Source: Molossus alvarezi
Lineage: Eukaryota; Chordata; Mammalia; Chiroptera; Molossidae
Reading direction: 5' to 3'
Assembly (NCBI GenBank): GCA_037176705.1
Contig: CM073899.1
Coordinates: 7,378,001-7,442,000, forward strand
Length of the DNA stretch: 64,000 nucleotides
Shown: positions 58,385-64,000 of the stretch, piece by piece
Layout: the number at the start of each line of letters is the position of its first letter
How positions within the stretch are numbered: the first letter of the stretch is position 1
The notes under the pieces: model-generated
Told to the model about the DNA's origin: nothing
Seen by the model: the letters and a program-made list of their open reading frames with translations, nothing else
Database searches by the model: none
Position numbers and translations under genes: made by a program

Positions 58385-59717
58385 TATACTCAACAAAATA
58401 GTAGCACACTGAATGCAGCAATACATTAAAGAGATCATATACTACGATCAAGCAAGATTTACTCCTCTGATGCAAAGTTATTACAATATATGCAAATCAG
58501 TTAACATGATACAACACAAAAACAAAATGAAAGATAAAAGCCATATAATATCAATAAATTAAGAAAAAGTATTTGACAAAATCCACCAACCATTTATGAT
58601 AAAAACTCTTAGCTAAATGGGAAAATGGTTCAACATAATACAGGCCATATATTACAAACCCAAGCTAACATTATACACAGTGTGGAAAAAATAAAAGCAT
58701 TTATCTTAAAATAAAAAATAAATCAGGGATGTCCACTTATACCATTCTTATTCAACATAGTACTGGAAGTCCTAGCCATAGAAATCACAAAAAAAAAAAA
58801 AAAAAAAAAAGAAATAAAGGCATCCGAATTTGAAAGAAGGTAGTAAAATTATCATTATTTGAAGATGACATGATACTGTACATAGAGAACCCTTAAGATT
58901 CCTCCAAAAAAATGCTAAAACTGATAAGTGAATTCAGTAAAATGAGGGATACAAAGTAAATATTAAGGAATAAGTTGCATTTATATACACCAATAATGAA
59001 CTACACAAGAAGAAAACTAAAAAAAAAAATAATCCCATTTATAATCCCCAGACACTGTTAGAAAACAAAAACCTAGGAATACATTTAACCAAAGAGGTAA
59101 AAGATCTGAAATCAAAAAATTATAAGACACTGAAGAATAAAATCAAAGAAGTTACTAATAAATGGAAGCATATACTCACTCTGCTCATGGATAGAAAGAA
59201 TGAACATAATGAAAATGTCCATACTGCAACAAGTAATTTATAAATTCAATGAAATTCTTATCAAGATACCAATATATTTTTTCACAGAACTAGAAAAAAT
59301 AAATTAAAAAATTATATGGAACAACAAAAGACCCTGAACAGTCTCAGCAATCTTCACAAAGATCAAAGTTGGAGGTATAATGCTATCTGAGTTGGAGGTA
59401 TAATGCTATCTGATAGCAAATTCTATTACAAGGCCACAGTAACAAGAATATCATGATATTGGCATAAAAATAGACATGTAAATCAATGAACAGAATAGAG
59501 AGCCTAGAAGTAACCCATGCCTGTATGGACAATTAACATATGGCAAAGGAGGCAAGAATATACTATGGAGTAAAGACAGACTATTTCGTAATTGGTGCTG
59601 GGAAAACTGGATAGATAAGTGCAAAACATAAAAACTGGATAGATAAGTGCAAAAACATAAAACTAGAACACATTTTACACCATACACAAGAGTAACCTTA
59701 AATGGATTAAATTCTTG
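58385..59717 (+). mobile_element. Old L1 ORF2 fragment
   Basis: Sense ORF2 RT region (GCAATACATTAAAGAGATCA, CATAGTACTGGAAGTCCTAG) with the catalytic box at 58858-58869 as TTTGAAGATGAC (FEDD, the alanine changed). Many stops and A-runs are present. Two short tandem duplications lie at 59368-59413 and 59603-59659. The ORF2 C-terminus is missing; a different L1 segment begins at about 59718. Confidence 0.8.
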
Positions 59718-60877
59718 CCCAGCCGATGTGACTATCAGCTGACTTCTCAACAGAAACACTATAGGCTAGAAGGGAATGGCATGAAGTAACCAAGGTCATG
59801 AAAAACAAGGATCTGAATCCAAGACTACTGGTAAACTAAAGAGCTTCCCAGATTAAAAAAAAAAAAAAGCTAAGAGAGTATATTAGCATGAGACCAGCAC
59901 TCCAAGAAATATTAAAAGGACTGCTTTAATAAGCAGAAGAAATAGTAAGAGAAGCATAACCATAATGAACAAAAATGGCAATAAATACATACGTATCAAT
60001 AATAACCTTAAACATGAATGGATTAAATGACCTGGTCAAAAGACACAGAGTAGCTGAATGGATAAGAAAGCATGACTCATATATATTTTGTTTACAAGAA
60101 ACCCACCTCACAAAAAAGACTCACATAGGTTGAATATGAAGGAATAAAAAAAAAAATGTTCCAAGCAAACAGGTAGGAATAAAAGAGCTGGGGTATCAAT
60201 ACTCATATCCAATAAAATAGACTTGAAAATAAAGGCCTTTCTAGAGACAAAGAAGACCCCTACATAATATTGAAAGGATCTATCCAACAGGAAGTCATAA
60301 CATTGGTAAACATATATGCACCCAATATAGGAGCAGCAAAATACATTTCAAAACTTCTGGAGGATTTCAAAGGACAAATCAACAGCAATACAATCATAGC
60401 AGGGGACTTCAACACCCCGCTGACATCACTGGATAGATCCTCTAGACAAAAAGTTAACAAGGAAACAGAGATTCTAAATGATGCACTAGATCAGAGAATT
60501 ACACCCCAAAACTGAAGATTTCACATTCTTCTCAAGTGCACATAGGACATTCTCAAAGACAGACCACATGTTAGGACATAAACTAAGTCTTTACAAGTTC
60601 AAGAAGATAGAAATCATATCAAGCATCTTCTCAGATCACAATGGCATGAAACTAAAAATCAGTTACAATAAAAACATGCAAAAATATTCAAACACATGGA
60701 GGCTAAATAGCATGTTATTAAACAATAAATGGATTACCAAGGGGATCAAGGAAGAAATTAAAAACTTTCTGGAAATGAATGAAAATAAATAAACAACACA
60801 AAATCTATGGGATGCAGCAAAAGCAGTCCCCTGAGAGGGAAGTTTATAGCACTATAGGCCTACCTAAAGAAACAAGA
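59718..60877 (+). mobile_element. L1 segment: ORF1 end and ORF2 endonuclease, left of HAL1 copy D
   Basis: It starts in the ORF1 C-terminal domain (ACTATCAGCTGACTTCTCAA, GAATGGCATGAAGT) and passes an ORF1 end near 59930. ORF2 begins around 59965 with NMNGLNDLVKRHRVAEWIRK-like coding and the endonuclease landmark QETHL (near 60095), then NIYAPN (60308 onward, frame 60270-60515) and GDFNTPL. These are hallmarks of the APE-type endonuclease. It stops at ACCTAAAGAAACAAGA, the left target-site copy of HAL1 copy D. Confidence 0.87.
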
Positions 60878-62374
60878 TGACTTCCTGTCAAGGTGGTGGT
60901 GTAGGTGAATGAGTACTCACCTCTTCCCACAACCACATCAAAATTACAACTAAGTCACAGAAAAATAATCATTCAGAACTGCCTGACATTGAGCTAAACG
61001 GAAATCCTCCAACTATGAAATTATAGAAGAAGCCACATCGAGACTGGTATGAGGGGCAAAGGTGTGGACAGGCTGGTCCCACACCAACATATGGGAGATA
61101 AAAATCAGGAGAGATACCTTTGCTGTGAAGGTCCTCCCTGAGGAGTGAGGGGTCCCTGTCCCACACCAGACCCCCAGCTTAGGGTTCCAGTGCCATGAAA
61201 GAAGTCCCCATCAGTTCTGGCTGTAAAAACCAGCAGGAACTGAGGCTGAAGGAGGCTGAGGCAGTTGGAGCCCCAGGGAGCTCCTCTTAAAGGGCCCACG
61301 GACATATTCACACTCACTCCTTCTGGGCTCCAGCGTGGGGAGGCAACTTGAAAGACAGCAGGGACATACAGGGGAGAACTGAATTGTTCAGCATTAGGGC
61401 GAGAGCTGGAGGGGCAGCTTTCTCCTGGACTGACTTGCTGTGGGAGGCCATTGTTCCTTTGGTGAAACCTTCCCTGGAGCAACAGATGGCAGTGATATTT
61501 GGGACTCCAGCAACCTGGCTCACACTATTTTCTCTGCCCTGGTAATTCCCTGAGACCCTGCCCCAACCAATATTTGGGCCCACACAAGCTGTTTCCTGTG
61601 GCTTTACCATAGGATTGGCCTGTCTTGGATCCTACTTCAGATTTTCCTAAAATTTCTCAAACAAGCATCTGGTCTCAGCGAGCCACATACCCCTCATTAA
61701 GTGGCCCCAGGCCAAGCACTAGAAACAGCCAACCTTGGTTCACAACTTGACTTTTCCCGGGCACCTCTAAGCCCAACACAAAAAGCACCATCTGCAGATC
61801 CTTTTGTAGCTTATGCCTGGTTGGCTCCAGATAGAACACAGGCAGAGGCTGACCTTGTGCCAGAGCCAGCTCACTGAGTGGACAGCTTCAGACCACATCA
61901 AAATACCACCACCCAACCACCTCTTCAAGTGGCACACTCAATGAGTAGACTCAGTGGTTACTAGAGATCTGCTGAGGTAAGCCTTGCTCTGTGTGTTTGG
62001 CCCCTACACTGCTGATCCTCCAAGGGAGTCAGAGGCCAGTGGTCAGTGGGAACAGCCAGTCCTTGCAGCTGATCAGTCTGAGTAAATTGCTCCCATTGAT
62101 GTGCCAACAGCAATCAAGTCTCAATTACAACAGAAGGGTGGACAGTCCACATGAGTGATACACCTCATGTGTCCAGCTGGGGTGATCAGGGAGGCTTTGC
62201 CACTGGACCCTACAGGACATGTACAACAATGAGATACCCTAAAATGCATAGGAGAGACAGCAATTCTATCTAATACATAGAATCAATCACAGGGAAGCAG
62301 CTAAAATTAGGAGACAAAAAAACATGTCCCAAGTGAAATAATAGAATAAAATTCTAGGAAAAGAACTAATCAAA

Positions 62375-63215
62375 ATGGAGACAAACAATCTAACAGATGC
62401 AGAGTTCAAAACACTGGTTAGAAAGATGCTCAAGGAACTTAGTAAGACCTTCAAGGAACTTAAGGAGAACTTCAAGGAACTTAGTGAGAACATCAACAAC
62501 ATAAAAAAGGAACAGTCAGAAATGAAGGATGCACTAACTTAAATAAAGAATAATTTACAGGGAATCAATAATAGAGTAGGTGAAGCGAAGAGGCAAACCA
62601 TTGAATTAGAATATAAGAAAGCAAAAAACGCAATCAGAACAGTAAAAAGAAAAAAGAATCCAAAAAAATGAGGACAGTATAAGGAGCCTCTGAGACAACT
62701 TCAAGCATATCAATATTTGTATCATGGGTGTGGAAGAAGAAGAAGAGAGAGACCAAGAAATTGAAAACGTATTTGAAAAAAATAATGACAGAAAATTTCA
62801 CTAACTTGGTTACAAGTCCTGGAAGCATAGAGAATCACAAACATGATGAACCCAAGAGGACCACACCAACATATTATCATCAAAATGCCAAAGGTTAAAG
62901 ACAAAGAGAGAATCTTTAAAGCATCAAGAGAAAGCCGTTTGTTACCTACAAAAGAACTCCCATAAGACTGTCAGCTGATTTCTCAAAAGAAACTTTGCAG
63001 GCCAGAAATGGCAAGAGATATTCAAAGTGATGAAAATCAAGGACCTACAACCAAGATTACACTATCCTGTAAAGCTATCATTTAGAATCAATGGACATAT
63101 AAATAATGTCCCAGACAATAAAAAGCTAAAATATTTCATTGCCACCAAATCAGTATTATATGAACTGTTGAAGGGTCTTCTTGGAGGAAAAGAAGAACAA
63201 AAATATGAACAATAA
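62375..63215 (+). pseudogene. HAL1 copy D ORF1, broken, with three coiled-coil heptads
   Basis: From ATG 62375 it reads METNNLTDAEFKTLV, then three tandem heptads LKELSKT, FKELKEN, FKELSEN (62429-62491), then INNIKKEQSEMKDALT and a TAA. Later frames hold RRM remnants (near 62700-62790) and the C-terminal domain, readable at 63027-63215 as LQPRLHYPVKLSFRINGHIN and ending EEQKYEQ. At least three frame breaks occur. The other copies have two heptads here. Confidence 0.87.
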
Positions 63216-63484
63216 AATGGCAATAAATACATATCTATAAACAACTGAATCCACAAACAAAATGAGCAAGCAGAACAGAAACAGACTCACTAATAGAGAA
63301 CTTTTTGTTGCTTGCCAGATAGAAGGGATCTGGGGGGATGGGTGAAAAAAATGAAGGAATTAAGAAGTACAAATTGGTTGTTACACTGATGAACCTAAAA
63401 GGGAAAAGGAGAGAGAGGACAGGAGTAGATCAACCAAAGAACTTTATGAATATATAGATAAACAATGAACACAACCAATAATGT

Positions 63485-63521
63485 GGGGAAGGCAGAAGGG
63501 GGCAGGTTGGGGAGGAGGGAG
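63485..63521 (+). other. G-rich tract in HAL1 copy D 3' UTR
   Basis: GGGG, GGGGG, GGGG and GGAGGG runs lie upstream of the AATAAA. It is weaker than in copies A and B. Confidence 0.65.
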
Positions 63522-63582
63522 TCAATGGAGCAAAAAAAAGGGACAATAGTAATATATTCAACAATAAAGATGTTAAAAAAAA

Positions 63583-64000
63583 AAAGAACCAAGAAAAATT
63601 TCTAATCAACTTTCTAACCCTACATCTTAAAGATCTAGAAAGTAAACAAAAAGAAAAACCCAGAGCAAGTAGAAGGAAAGAAATAGTGAAGGTCAGAGCA
63701 GAAATAAATGGTATAGAAACTAAAAAAAAACAATTCAAAGGATCAATGACACAAAGAGTTGGTTCTTTGAAAAGATAAACAATATTGATGGAAACTCAAC
63801 TAGCTTCACCAAGAAACAAAAAGAGAACCCAAATAAACAAAATCAGAAATGATAGAGGAGAAGTAATAACTGACACCACAGAAATACAATCATTAAAAAA
63901 TACTATGAATAATTATACATGAACAAATTGGACAATTTAGGTGAAATGAAAAAATTTCTAAATACACTCACTTGAACAGACCAATAACAAATGAGGAAAT
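63583..64000 (+). mobile_element. L1 ORF2 segment right of HAL1 copy D, runs off the window
   Basis: It continues 60877 after the insertion: CCCTACATCTTAAAGATCTA, AAACCCAGAGCAAGTAGAAG, GGTCAGAGCAGAAATAAATG and TTGGTTCTTTGAAAAGATAA, the linker between endonuclease and RT. It ends at the window edge before the RT catalytic region. Confidence 0.85.

Larger units (their letters stand above)
60878..63582 (+). mobile_element. HAL1 retrotransposon, copy D, near full length with target-site duplication
   Basis: It is flanked by AAAGAAACAAGA (60866-60877) and AAAGAACCAAGA (63583-63594), 12 bases with one mismatch. It begins TGACTTCCTGTCAAGGTGGT and ends TTCAACAATAAAGATGTT plus an A-run. Parts: 5' UTR (60878-62374), broken ORF1 (62375-63215), L1-type 3' UTR with a G-rich tract (63485-63521). 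No endonuclease or RT sequence lies between ORF1 and the 3' UTR. About 2.7 kb long, it is the most complete HAL1 here and is inserted in L1 ORF2. Confidence 0.88.

Overview
This window looks like repeat-rich, gene-poor nuclear DNA of a bat. The main clue is about two dozen copies of a tRNA-headed SINE (heads like CCCTGGCCGGTTTGGCTCAG, then a B box and CT-rich and A-rich tails), which matches the VES family of Yangochiroptera microbats. I saw no Helitron or piggyBac/hAT copies of the kind common in vesper bats, so I do not name a species. I found no intact cellular protein-coding gene, no tRNA or rRNA gene and no CRISPR array. Nearly every long open frame is a piece of L1/HAL1 ORF1 or ORF2, a SINE, or a low-complexity shadow.

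Layout: 1-2392 is a half-L1 (HAL1) copy cut by the window edge. 2393-8570 is mostly unrecognised AT-rich sequence with a small, inverted, target-site-bounded L1 insertion at 6703-7025 and an antisense SINE. 8785-16380 is an old L1 split by a younger L1 (9642-14377) that itself took three SINEs. 17505-22560 is another L1, apparently 5'-inverted, split by a HAL1 copy (19645-21808). 23373-25245 is an MLT1-type MaLR (5' LTR plus non-coding internal region). 26500-28260 is old L1 with microsatellites. 28651-35220 holds an MLT1 LTR, L2/MIR fragments, five SINEs and a processed RPL12 pseudogene (33833-34487). 35396-35737 is a degenerate 23-bp tandem repeat. 37036-41330 has an MLT1 LTR, a MIR and SINEs in unique-looking sequence. 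42135-45935 is L1 ORF2 joined to a HAL1 5' UTR piece, then an antisense HAL1 of an apparently older lineage. 46535-47097 is a DNA-transposon-like repeat. 48140-52330 has MLT1 pieces, SINEs and a GC-rich LTR-like block. 52600-56350 is mostly unrecognised. 56356-57915 is a SINE cluster. 58385-64000 is two L1 segments, the second split by a nearly full-length HAL1 (60878-63582).

The unifying theme is L1-driven retrotransposition. HAL1 copies carry a 5' UTR, an L1-like ORF1 and an L1-type 3' UTR but no ORF2, so they, the VES SINEs and the RPL12 retrocopy presumably all relied on L1 ORF2 protein supplied in trans. None of the copies here has an intact reading frame over its full ORF. The insertion order can be read from nesting: old L1, then younger L1 or HAL1, then SINE, and once SINE into SINE. 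All family names come from memory of consensus features, not from a database search.
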